From an uncultured Devosia sp. (GTDB lineage: Bacteria > Pseudomonadota > Alphaproteobacteria > Rhizobiales > Devosiaceae), in the NCBI RefSeq assembly GCF_963517015.1, contig NZ_CAUQDV010000001.1, positions 372,001-436,000 on the forward strand: 64,000 bases of DNA, written 5' to 3'. Positions 51,392-58,511 of this stretch are shown here, one piece after another (position 1 is the first letter of the stretch; every line of letters starts with the position of its first letter). The translations under genes and the position numbers were made by a program. The notes beneath the pieces are model-generated. The model ran no database searches and was not told where the DNA came from. It saw only the letters and a program-made list of their open reading frames with translations.

Positions 51392-51780
51392 GGGAGGTGA
51401 GCTCCAATGTTGGGGAGATTAAAGCGGTGACCGGTTTGCCGGCCTCCGACGATCTGCTCTCCTGCAGTTCGTGAGACAGACAATGATCAGGCAATGTGTC
51501 TCGTGCGGGGAGGAAAATTGGCCCGGGCCAGAAGATTATTGGGCAAATTCTGGGCAGTATCTTAACAGATAAATCTGCGAATATACTGCAAGTGTTGCCT
51601 GTCTTTCTGGCCAGAGACTGCAGTAATTCTGGATGCATTGACTTTTGTGCGTAGCGACATTTTTGCCGCACACGAAGTCTCGCGCCGTCGAATTGAATCG
51701 ACTATGCAGTCACGCGTCCGTGAAGGTGCCTTGCAGCATTTCACGGACGCGTGAGGACAAGTTTAGGTGTTTAGTTAGGC
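51392..51780. other. 389-bp gene-free region with a long inverted repeat
   Basis: No supported gene lies between the second EF-hand gene and the carbonic anhydrase gene. It is lower in GC than its surroundings (runs such as ATTATTGGGC and TAAATCTGCG). The only strong structure is the perfect 14-bp inverted repeat at 51711-51753. It should contain the promoter of the EF-hand genes, but I could not place one with confidence. Confidence 0.6.
51711..51753. repeat. perfect 14-bp inverted repeat
   Basis: CACGCGTCCGTGAA (51711-51724) and TTCACGGACGCGTG (51740-51753) are exact inverted copies around a 15-base loop. It lies 28 bases beyond the carbonic anhydrase stop. No T tract follows on either side, so it is a weak candidate for a terminator; a protein-binding site is possible. 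Confidence 0.75.
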
Positions 51781-52419
51781 TTAGATCTGGGGACGGATAA
51801 AGTCGCCGTCGGCATCCATGATCCACAATTCGCCGGTCGAGATATCGAACCAGGCGCCATGCACGGCCAGTTTGCCCTCGGCCTCAAGTTCGGCCACATA
51901 GGGGAAGGTGCGCAGGTTGTTGATCGAGTTGCGGATGGAAATGCGTTCCATCGCGGTCTGGCGCTCGGCCATGGTCATCAGGCTGTTCTGGCCAAGCTGG
52001 GCGGGCAGGGGGCCGAGCATGGCCATCCACTTGCCGATAAAATCGCCGCTGTCGAGCGGGTTGAAATCGGGCGAGATGGCCGCCTTGATGCCGCCGCAGC
52101 GGCCATGGCCCATGATCACGATATTGGCGATGTTGAGCGCCTTGACGGCAAATTCGATACCCGCCGAGGTGCCGTGCTGGCCGCCATCGGGCTGGTAGGT
52201 GGGCACCAGATTGGCGACATTGCGCAGGACGAATAGTTCGCCGGGCCCGGAGTCAAAGATCATCTCGGGTGCTGCGCGGCTGTCGCAGCAGGCAATGATC
52301 ATGGTTGAGGGGGTCTGCCCTTCGGAGGCGAGGTCGCGAATGCGATCCTTTTCGCGGGCATAGCGGCCTGCCATGAAGTTGGCGTGGCCCTTAAGCAAGT
52401 GGTCAGGAAAGCTGTGCAT
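51781..52419 (-). CDS. beta-class carbonic anhydrase
   Basis: A 212-residue zinc enzyme interconverting CO2 and bicarbonate. The zinc ligands are visible: C-C-D-S-R (Cys with the Asp-Arg dyad) near residue 42, and H-G-R-C-G-G near residue 100. The opening F-P-D-H-L-L-K-G-H-A-N-F-M matches beta-CA N termini, so ATG 52419 is preferred to a longer in-frame extension, although AGAGG is too close to it to be a good ribosome site. It supplies bicarbonate for carboxylases. It is divergent from the DUF1737 gene. Confidence 0.94.
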   Translation of the reverse strand: MHSFPDHLLKGHANFMAGRYAREKDRIRDLASEGQTPSTMIIACCDSRAAPEMIFDSGPGELFVLRNVANLVPTYQPDGGQHGTSAGIEFAVKALNIANIVIMGHGRCGGIKAAISPDFNPLDSGDFIGKWMAMLGPLPAQLGQNSLMTMAERQTAMERISIRNSINNLRTFPYVAELEAEGKLAVHGAWFDISTGELWIMDADGDFIRPQI

Positions 52420-52491
52420 GGCCTCTGGATTAGCGATAAGACAGGCCGAGATCAACTCCCGCGCGAGGGGCGCGGTGCATTGGGGACATGC

Positions 52492-52698
52492 ATGCTCATC
52501 TACCGTTTTCTCACCGGCAAGGACGACACGGCCTTCTGCCACAAGATCACCAAGGCCCTGAGCGAGGGCTGGCAGCTGCATGGCGCGCCCAGCTATGCCT
52601 ATGACGCGACAGAAAAATGCATGAAGGCCGGCCAGGCCGTTACCCGCGTCGCCCCCGACCAGCCCTATGACCCGGACAAGAAGCTCATCGACTTCTAG
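52492..52698 (+). CDS. DUF1737 protein
   Basis: A 68-residue protein matching the DUF1737 pattern: L-I-Y-R-F-L-T-G-K-D-D-T, then the K-A-L-S-E-G-W-Q-L-H-G-A-P block, a motif shared with other small domains that bind no known ligand. ATG 52492 is used with GGGGA upstream. Its stop overlaps that of the convergent Nudix gene in a shared CTAG. Function unknown. Confidence 0.88.
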   Translation: MLIYRFLTGKDDTAFCHKITKALSEGWQLHGAPSYAYDATEKCMKAGQAVTRVAPDQPYDPDKKLIDF

Positions 52699-53282
52699 AG
52701 GCTCTCGCCCCTAGCCAGAACCAGGGCCAGGGCCTGTAGCATGAGAATGGTCTTGGCGTCGGAGATTTCTCCGGTGCCAATCATCTCCAAAGCGGCATCG
52801 AAGAGCAGTTCGAACACCTCGATATCCTCGCCTTCATCCTCAAGACCGCCACCGGCATGCAGGTTTTCGCCCGGCACATAGCGGGCGAGATAGCAGGCGC
52901 ATTTTTCGGTCAATGAGCCGGGGCTCATATAGGCATTGGCCACAAGGCGCAGATCGAGCGGCTGGTGCCCGGTTTCTTCCAGAGCCTCGCGGGCCGCAGC
53001 GACTTCGGGTGCCTCGCCATCGAGCAGGCCGGCGGGGGCCTCGATCAGCCAGGCCTTGTCGCCGTTGAGATGGGGCGGCAGGCGGAACTGGCGGGTCAGG
53101 ATCACCGTCTGCTGTTCGGGCGCATACATCAGGACGGCGGCGGCACTGCCATGGTCATAGACCTCGCGCTTCACGGTCTGGCTGGTGCCATCGCGGCGAC
53201 CATGGCTGACCTCGTAGCGATCGAGCCGGCCCCAGTCCTTGGCCAGAGGCGTTACGTCCAAAATCTTGATGCTGTCGTCCAT
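52695..53282 (-). CDS. nudK: NudK-like Nudix hydrolase
   Basis: A 195-residue hydrolase resembling GDP-mannose/ADP-ribose pyrophosphatases. The N-terminal strand V-K-R-E-V-Y-D-H-G-S-A-A and L-T-R-Q-F-R match NudK. The Nudix box region reads A-G-L-L-D-G-E...R-E-A-L-E-E-T-G; the first Gly-to-Glu spacing is one residue shorter than the consensus, as in NudK-type sequences. Y-M-S-P-G-S-L-T-E is the following conserved block. It shares CTAG with DUF1737. The symbol is by resemblance; substrate needs testing. Confidence 0.82.
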   Translation of the reverse strand: MDDSIKILDVTPLAKDWGRLDRYEVSHGRRDGTSQTVKREVYDHGSAAAVLMYAPEQQTVILTRQFRLPPHLNGDKAWLIEAPAGLLDGEAPEVAAAREALEETGHQPLDLRLVANAYMSPGSLTEKCACYLARYVPGENLHAGGGLEDEGEDIEVFELLFDAALEMIGTGEISDAKTILMLQALALVLARGESL

Positions 53283-53356
53283 TGGGCTCTGCTAACATTA
53301 ATCCCAACCAAAGCACCGCCCAGAGCTGAATCTCGGTGCGGTGCTTTGAGAATTGA

Positions 53357-53746
53357 TTACTTTTTCGTGGTCGCGTCTGGTGCCGGTGGCAGGATGGGCT
53401 TTGCAGTGCCAGCCCATGCTACTGAGTTGATCAGCTGATTGCAGGCTACATATGCGTTCATGAATATATACGTGGTGTTCCACTGGTTCTGGACGCGCGT
53501 TCGTGCAGCACCATATTCAGCGTCAGTTGCGCCCAACTTCCTTGCTTCGGACAAGTTAATCTGCTGGTCAGCGCGCATCTGGGCAACTGATGAATACCCG
53601 CCTGATGAAGCGCAATTTGATGCCGCTACTTCAGCGCCTGCAGCGCGGTTCAGATAAGCCTCTTTTGGCGTAGTCGGTACCTTCGTCGTGCTGCAACCTG
53701 CAATAGCGACAGCAACCAAGGCGATAGTCACAAAAGTCTTAAGCAT
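53357..53746 (-). CDS. small lipoprotein of unknown function
   Basis: A 129-residue protein with a lipoprotein signal peptide: M-L-K-T-F, a hydrophobic core and the lipobox V-A-I-A-G-C near residue 18, so it should be lipidated and held at the membrane. The mature part has three more Cys-free helical segments and two Cys (near S-N-C-A-S-S and V-A-C-N-Q). Codon use and base composition are more AT-rich than in its neighbours. The start ATG 53746 sits near GGGGGC. Not recognised as a known family. Confidence 0.65.
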   Translation of the reverse strand: MLKTFVTIALVAVAIAGCSTTKVPTTPKEAYLNRAAGAEVAASNCASSGGYSSVAQMRADQQINLSEARKLGATDAEYGAARTRVQNQWNTTYIFMNAYVACNQLINSVAWAGTAKPILPPAPDATTKK

Positions 53747-54010
53747 AAAAGCCCCCATTAACGACCGTACAAGAACCACAGAGCTTAGTTCCAAACAATG
53801 ATGAGCTGGAATGTTTGTTAATAACCTCAATAGTTTGACACAGGTTGTTGGTTGTCCAGTCAGGCTCTTGCAGCCATCGGTTTAGAGGGTTGGGACTTTC
53901 CGTTCCGTTGGTTATGGCGTTACCGATCCAGACGATCGTGTGTCGGGGCCTGCCGCAGATCAGCCATGGTCGCGTGGTGCAAGCCGGCAAACGGGAGGAC
54001 GACTATACAC

Positions 54011-54364
54011 ATGATACGGATAGGGCTGGGTCTTGCCCTGATGGCAGCGCCGGCTGCGGCGGAGGCGGTGCCAACCAATTGGCCGGCGGAAAAGTGCAGT
54101 ATCTATGCGGCGGCCTGGAACAAGGCTCTCGACATGTTCGGTAGCGACCAGATGAATTACGCCTTCCTGGCCGGCAACGAGAATTTCATCGCCGGTGGCT
54201 GCAGCGATGCCGGCCTGATCTGTCCACAATCGGAGCAGGAGCTGGACGTTGCCAATGCGCTGTCATTGGCAATGATCAATGCGGGCGCCGCCAGCACCTT
54301 CCTGCCGTTCAACTGTCCGCAGCCGCAATCGGCAGCAGACGGCTGGACCGGGCCGGGTCTCTAA
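54011..54364 (+). CDS. secreted protein of unknown function, Cys-containing
   Basis: A 117-residue exported protein: M-I-R-I-G-L then a hydrophobic stretch ending A-A-A-E-A near residue 18. The mature part contains four Cys (E-K-C-S, G-G-C-S, L-I-C-P and F-N-C-P) suited to periplasmic disulfides. I know no family. GGGAGG lies about ten bases before ATG 54011, supporting the start. It precedes sdhC by 197 bases on the same strand; whether it is cotranscribed with sdh is not clear since a promoter-like sequence lies between them. Confidence 0.7.
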   Translation: MIRIGLGLALMAAPAAAEAVPTNWPAEKCSIYAAAWNKALDMFGSDQMNYAFLAGNENFIAGGCSDAGLICPQSEQELDVANALSLAMINAGAASTFLPFNCPQPQSAADGWTGPGL

Positions 54365-54480
54365 TCCCATCAGTAAGTTGGCCCAACTGCCGCGGGACAA
54401 TCGGTCTCATGCGAAGGACGCACACGTCGTGCGCTATACGAACAAAGTGCGGAATGCGCCAAAAGTCTCGTGTCAGTGCT

Positions 54481-54509
54481 TTGATTTTGTAACACTTGAG
54501 CGCTAGAAG
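54481..54509 (+). promoter_or_regulatory. possible promoter of the sdh operon
   Basis: TTGATT (54481-54486) and TAGAAG (54504-54509) are 17 bp apart, 53 bases before sdhC. Matches to the consensus are partial. Confidence 0.35.
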
Positions 54510-54561
54510 TCTCGAACCATTCCAAACTACGCGCGACAAAACCGCGCGCCAGCGAGGCTTC

Positions 54562-54948
54562 ATGACGGTTCGCGCCCGCCCCCTATCTCCCCATCTCCAG
54601 ATCTACCGCTGGACCATCACCATGGCCATGTCGATCGCCCATCGCGCGACCGGCATTGCCAACTATGCCGGCACGGTGCTGCTGGTCATCTGGCTGGCTG
54701 CCGCTGCCTGGGGTCAGGAGCCCCTCGGCGTGGTCAATGACATCTATGGTTCGTGGTTCGGCCAGTTCGTACTGTTCGGCTTCACCTGGTCGCTGATCCA
54801 TCACATGCTGGGTGGCATCCGCCATTTCGTCTGGGATTTCATCATCGGCATGGAGCCGGGCCAGCGCGAAAAGCTCGCCTGGGCAAATCTCATCGCTTCG
54901 GTCGTCCTGACCCTCCTGGTCTGGACCCTCTTCGTGTGGATCGCATAA
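54562..54948 (+). CDS. sdhC: succinate dehydrogenase cytochrome b556 subunit
   Basis: A 128-residue membrane anchor of complex II with three hydrophobic helices. The family opening R-P-L-S-P-H-L-Q-I-Y-R-W and S-I-A-H-R-A-T-G are present, and the heme ligand His lies in H-H-M-L-G-G-I-R-H. ATG 54562 has CGAGG five bases upstream; a longer in-frame start lacks support. It overlaps sdhD (TAATG) and heads sdhC-sdhD-sdhA-(small protein)-sdhB. Confidence 0.96.
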   Translation: MTVRARPLSPHLQIYRWTITMAMSIAHRATGIANYAGTVLLVIWLAAAAWGQEPLGVVNDIYGSWFGQFVLFGFTWSLIHHMLGGIRHFVWDFIIGMEPGQREKLAWANLIASVVLTLLVWTLFVWIA

Positions 54949-55340
54949 TGGGCGAGAAGATCATCACCACCGCCACGGTCGCCAATCCCAAGTCGGTCTA
55001 TGGCGACAAGAAAGCGTCCACCCGCCATTTCTTCACCCAGCGGGTGAGCGGGGCGATCAACATCGCCTTCCTTGCGCTGCTTCTGTTCGTGGTCGTGCGC
55101 CTTGCGGGGCAGGACCGGGCCGAGATGGTCACGGTTCTGGGCAATGGCTTCATCGGTATTCCGCTGGCCGTGCTGCTCGCGATCGTCTGCGTGCACATGC
55201 GCAATGGCATGCGCGACACGCTGGAGGACTATTTCCACGGCCGCACCTACAGCCTCTACATGATGCTCAACACCATGTTCTGCCTCGCGATCGGTGCCGT
55301 CGGCGTCATTTCCATTCTCAAGCTCGTCTTCTGGGGTTAG
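54948..55340 (+). CDS. sdhD: succinate dehydrogenase membrane anchor subunit
   Basis: A 130-residue membrane subunit with three helices, starting at an ATG that overlaps the sdhC stop. The family block H-M-R-N-G-M-R-D-T-L-E-D-Y-F-H contains the heme/quinone-site His and Arg residues. The N-terminal H-F-F-T-Q-R-V-S-G is also conserved. It anchors SdhA-SdhB and helps pass electrons to ubiquinone. Confidence 0.95.
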   Translation: MGEKIITTATVANPKSVYGDKKASTRHFFTQRVSGAINIAFLALLLFVVVRLAGQDRAEMVTVLGNGFIGIPLAVLLAIVCVHMRNGMRDTLEDYFHGRTYSLYMMLNTMFCLAIGAVGVISILKLVFWG

Positions 55341-55344
55341 CCAC

Positions 55345-57156
55345 ATGGCCAATTACGAACTCATCGACCACGAATTCGACGTGGTGGTGGTGGGCGCCGG
55401 TGGCGCTGGCCTGCGTGCAACGCTGGGCATGGCCGAGCAGGGCCTCAAGACCGCCTGCATCACCAAGGTTTTCCCGACCCGCTCGCATACCGTTGCGGCG
55501 CAAGGCGGCATTGCTGCTTCGCTGCAGAACATGGGCCCTGACAGCTGGCAGTGGCACATGTACGATACCGTCAAGGGCTCGGACTGGCTCGGCGACAATG
55601 ACGCCATGGAATATCTGGCCCGCGAAGCGCCGGCTGCCATCTATGAGCTCGAGCATTACGGCGTGCCCTTCTCGCGCACGCAGGATGGCCGCATCTACCA
55701 GCGTCCCTTCGGCGGCCACATGACTGAATTCGGCGAAGGCCCGCCGGTGCAGCGCACCTGCGCCGCTGCCGACCGTACGGGCCACGCGATCCTCCATACG
55801 CTCTACGGCCAGTCGCTGCGCAACAATGCCGAATTCTACATCGAATATTTCGCGCTCGACCTGATCATGGGTGAGAATGGCGAATGCCAGGGCGTGATCG
55901 CCTGGAAGCTCGATGACGGTACTTTGCATCGCTTCCGCGCCAAGCTGGTGGTTCTTGCCACCGGCGGCTATGGCCGCTCATATTTCTCGGCGACTTCCGC
56001 TCATACCTGTACCGGCGATGGCAATGGCATGGTGGCCCGCGCCGGTCTTCCCTTGCAGGACATGGAATTCGTGCAATTCCACCCCACCGGCATCTACGGC
56101 GCCGGCGTCCTCATCACCGAAGGCGCGCGCGGCGAGGGCGGTTATCTCACCAATTCGGAGGGCGAGCGCTTCATGGAGCGCTATGCTCCGAACGCCAAGG
56201 ACCTCGCGTCACGCGACGTGGTGTCGCGCTGCATGACGCTTGAAATCCGCGAAGGCCGCGGCGTCGGTCCCAACAAGGACCATATCTATCTGCACCTCGA
56301 TCACCTTGATCCGAAAGTGCTGCACGAGCGTCTGCCGGGAATTACCGAATCGGCCAAGATCTTTGCCGGCGTCGACCTGACCCGCGAGCCGATCCCGGTG
56401 CTGCCGACCGTGCACTACAATATGGGCGGCATTCCCGCGAACTATCATGGAGAAGTGCTCGACCCGACCGAGGACAATCCCGACCGCGTCGTGCCCGGCC
56501 TGATGGCCGTGGGTGAAGCGGCCTGTGCCTCGGTGCATGGCGCCAACCGCCTCGGCTCCAATTCACTGACCGACCTTGTGGTCTTCGGCCGCGCCGCCGC
56601 CATCCGCGCCGGCCAGGTGATCGACCGCGCAGCGCCCATCCCCGGCATCAATGCGGCCGAGGATGCAAAAATTCTCGCCCGTTTCGATCGCCTGCGCAAT
56701 GCTTCCGGTTCGCAGCCGACAGCCAAGCTGCGCGACGAGATGCAGCGCACCATGCAGGCCGATGCCGCGGTGTTCCGCACCGATGAATCGCTCAAGCAGG
56801 GCGTCAAGTCGATGAGCGAAATCTATTCGCGCCTGCATGATGTTGCCGTCAGCGATCGCTCGCTGATCTGGAATTCGGATCTGGTGGAAACGCTGGAGCT
56901 GGAAAACCTCATGGCCTGCGCCATGGTCACCGTGGTCTCGGCTGAAGCGCGCCAGGAATCGCGCGGCGCCCATGCCCATGAAGACTATCCGAGCCGCGAT
57001 GACGAGAATTGGCGCAAGCATACGCTGAGCTGGATCGACATCGACAGTGGCGCCGTCAAGCTCGGCTACCGCCCGGTCCATGTCGATCCGCTGACCAAGC
57101 ATGAAGACGGCGGCATCGATCTCAAGAAGATCGCCCCCAAGGCACGTGTGTACTGA
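55345..57156 (+). CDS. sdhA: succinate dehydrogenase flavoprotein subunit
   Basis: A 603-residue catalytic subunit that oxidises succinate to fumarate. The FAD fold V-V-V-V-G-A-G-G-A-G-L-R-A lies near residue 15, and the FAD-linking His is in R-S-H-T-V-A-A-Q-G-G near residue 45. The C-terminal dicarboxylate region holds H-E-D-Y-P-S-R-D-D. Start ATG 55345 is four bases after the sdhD stop. The stop overlaps the next small gene (TGATG). Confidence 0.98.
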   Translation: MANYELIDHEFDVVVVGAGGAGLRATLGMAEQGLKTACITKVFPTRSHTVAAQGGIAASLQNMGPDSWQWHMYDTVKGSDWLGDNDAMEYLAREAPAAIYELEHYGVPFSRTQDGRIYQRPFGGHMTEFGEGPPVQRTCAAADRTGHAILHTLYGQSLRNNAEFYIEYFALDLIMGENGECQGVIAWKLDDGTLHRFRAKLVVLATGGYGRSYFSATSAHTCTGDGNGMVARAGLPLQDMEFVQFHPTGIYGAGVLITEGARGEGGYLTNSEGERFMERYAPNAKDLASRDVVSRCMTLEIREGRGVGPNKDHIYLHLDHLDPKVLHERLPGITESAKIFAGVDLTREPIPVLPTVHYNMGGIPANYHGEVLDPTEDNPDRVVPGLMAVGEAACASVHGANRLGSNSLTDLVVFGRAAAIRAGQVIDRAAPIPGINAAEDAKILARFDRLRNASGSQPTAKLRDEMQRTMQADAAVFRTDESLKQGVKSMSEIYSRLHDVAVSDRSLIWNSDLVETLELENLMACAMVTVVSAEARQESRGAHAHEDYPSRDDENWRKHTLSWIDIDSGAVKLGYRPVHVDPLTKHEDGGIDLKKIAPKARVY

Positions 57157-57440
57157 TGAGGATTGCTCTGGTTTTTGCCGGCCTGGCCCTGGCCGTGATC
57201 CCTGTCCAGGCCGCCCCCACTGAGGCGCAGAAGACAGAGTTCTACACTGTCTGCATGGGCATAGCGCAGGATGATGCGCTGTGCTCCTGCAAGGCCGATG
57301 CGGCGATGAGCCTGATCGATGAGCGGTTCATGGCGGTGGTGATTTCGTCGATGAAGGGCCAGACGCCCAAATCGGACGATTACGTCGCCTACAATGCCTA
57401 CGTCGCCAGATCGAACCAGATCTGCAAGCCGAACTACTAA
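57156..57440 (+). CDS. small secreted Cys-containing protein inside the sdh operon
   Basis: A 94-residue protein with a signal peptide (M-R-I-A-L-V-F-A-G-L-A-L-A-V-I-P-V-Q-A) and a mature part of about 75 residues with four Cys (T-V-C-M-G, L-C-S-C and I-C-K). Its ATG overlaps the sdhA stop by one base, and sdhB follows after 49 bases, so it is expressed with complex II. I recognise no family. Its export suggests a role outside the complex or in periplasmic folding or heme; this is inference. Confidence 0.8.
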   Translation: MRIALVFAGLALAVIPVQAAPTEAQKTEFYTVCMGIAQDDALCSCKADAAMSLIDERFMAVVISSMKGQTPKSDDYVAYNAYVARSNQICKPNY

Positions 57441-57489
57441 AGTTTTCGCGCCGGTTGAGCGGCGTCGTGTTGAGAAGGAAGACCGACCC

Positions 57490-58272
57490 ATGGTCGAACT
57501 GATGCTCCCCAAGGCCGATCGCCCCGAAAAGGGCAAGACCTGGCCCAAGCCTGAAGGCGCCAAGCGCCTGCGCGAGTATCACATCTATCGCTACAATCCC
57601 GACGAGAGTGCCAATCCGCGGATCGATACCTATTTCGTCGATCTCGACGATTGCGGCCCGATGATTCTCGATGGTCTGCTGTGGATCAAGAACAAGGTCG
57701 ATGCGACCCTGACGCTGCGCCGCTCCTGCCGCGAGGGCATCTGCGGTTCCTGCTCGATGAATATCAACGGGCTCAATACCCTGGCCTGTACCAAGGGCAT
57801 GGATGACTCCAAGGGCCCGATCAAGATCTACCCGCTGCCGCATATGCCGGTGGTCAAGGATCTGGTCCCCGACCTCACCACTTTCTACGCGCAGCACCGC
57901 GCCATCGAGCCCTGGCTCAAGACCACCTCGCCCACGCCGCAGAAGGAATGGACGCAGTCGGTCGAGAGCCGTGCCAAGCTGGACGGCCTCTACGAGTGCA
58001 TTCTTTGCGCCTGCTGCTCGACCTCGTGCCCGAGCTATTGGTGGAATGGCCAGAAGTATCTCGGCCCGGCAGCCCTTCTGCAGGCCTATCGCTGGCTTAT
58101 TGATTCCCGTGATGAAACGACCCAGGAACGCCTCGACGACCTCGAAGATCCGTTCAAGCTGTATCGCTGCCACACGATCATGAACTGCGCCAAGGTCTGC
58201 CCCAAGGGTCTCAACCCGGCCAAGGCCATCGCCCAGATCAAGAAGATGATGGTCGAGCGCAAGGCGGCGTAA
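57490..58272 (+). CDS. sdhB: succinate dehydrogenase iron-sulfur subunit
   Basis: A 260-residue protein carrying three Fe-S clusters. The 2Fe-2S site C-R-E-G-I-C-G-S-C lies near residue 80, and two C-terminal Cys groups (C-I-L-C-A-C-C-S-T-S-C-P and C-A-K-V-C-P-K-G-L-N-P) hold 4Fe-4S and 3Fe-4S clusters. It passes electrons from SdhA to the membrane subunits. A terminator follows its stop. Confidence 0.98.
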   Translation: MVELMLPKADRPEKGKTWPKPEGAKRLREYHIYRYNPDESANPRIDTYFVDLDDCGPMILDGLLWIKNKVDATLTLRRSCREGICGSCSMNINGLNTLACTKGMDDSKGPIKIYPLPHMPVVKDLVPDLTTFYAQHRAIEPWLKTTSPTPQKEWTQSVESRAKLDGLYECILCACCSTSCPSYWWNGQKYLGPAALLQAYRWLIDSRDETTQERLDDLEDPFKLYRCHTIMNCAKVCPKGLNPAKAIAQIKKMMVERKAA

Positions 58273-58297
58273 GTTTTTCGCGCATTGCTGAATATGC

Positions 58298-58327
58298 AAA
58301 CCCCGGAGCTGAGGCTCCGGGGTTTTT
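58298..58327 (+). terminator. Rho-independent terminator after sdhB
   Basis: CCCCGGAGC (58301-58309) pairs with GCTCCGGGG (58314-58322) over a four-base loop, followed by TTTTT. Confidence 0.87.
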
Positions 58328-58331
58328 GTTT

Positions 58332-58450
58332 GTACCCCCACCTCGCCTCCCGCTAAAAAGGGGGAGGGATATGGCTGGTGGGTTGGGCAATATCGTGGAT
58401 TGAACTGGATCTGTCCCTCCCCCTATCAGGGGGAGGATAGGTGGGGGTAC
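58332..58450. repeat. inverted repeat pair between sdhB and the repeat-protein gene
   Basis: A sequence starting GTACCCCCACC at 58332 and a facing copy ending GGTGGGGGTAC at 58450 share the inner parts G-A-G-G-x-x-x-x-C-C-C-C-C-T reversed (AGGGGGAGGGA and TCCCTCCCCCT). About 35 bases match imperfectly on each side, with 40-odd bases between. It looks like a short dispersed intergenic element of the same type found in many rhizobial-type genomes, and unlike the repeat at 35447. Confidence 0.6.
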
Positions 58451-58511
58451 CCGCTCAAACAAAACGGCGGGCCAGGGCCCGCCGTTCTTCAATTCACTCT
58501 CGGCCAATGCT

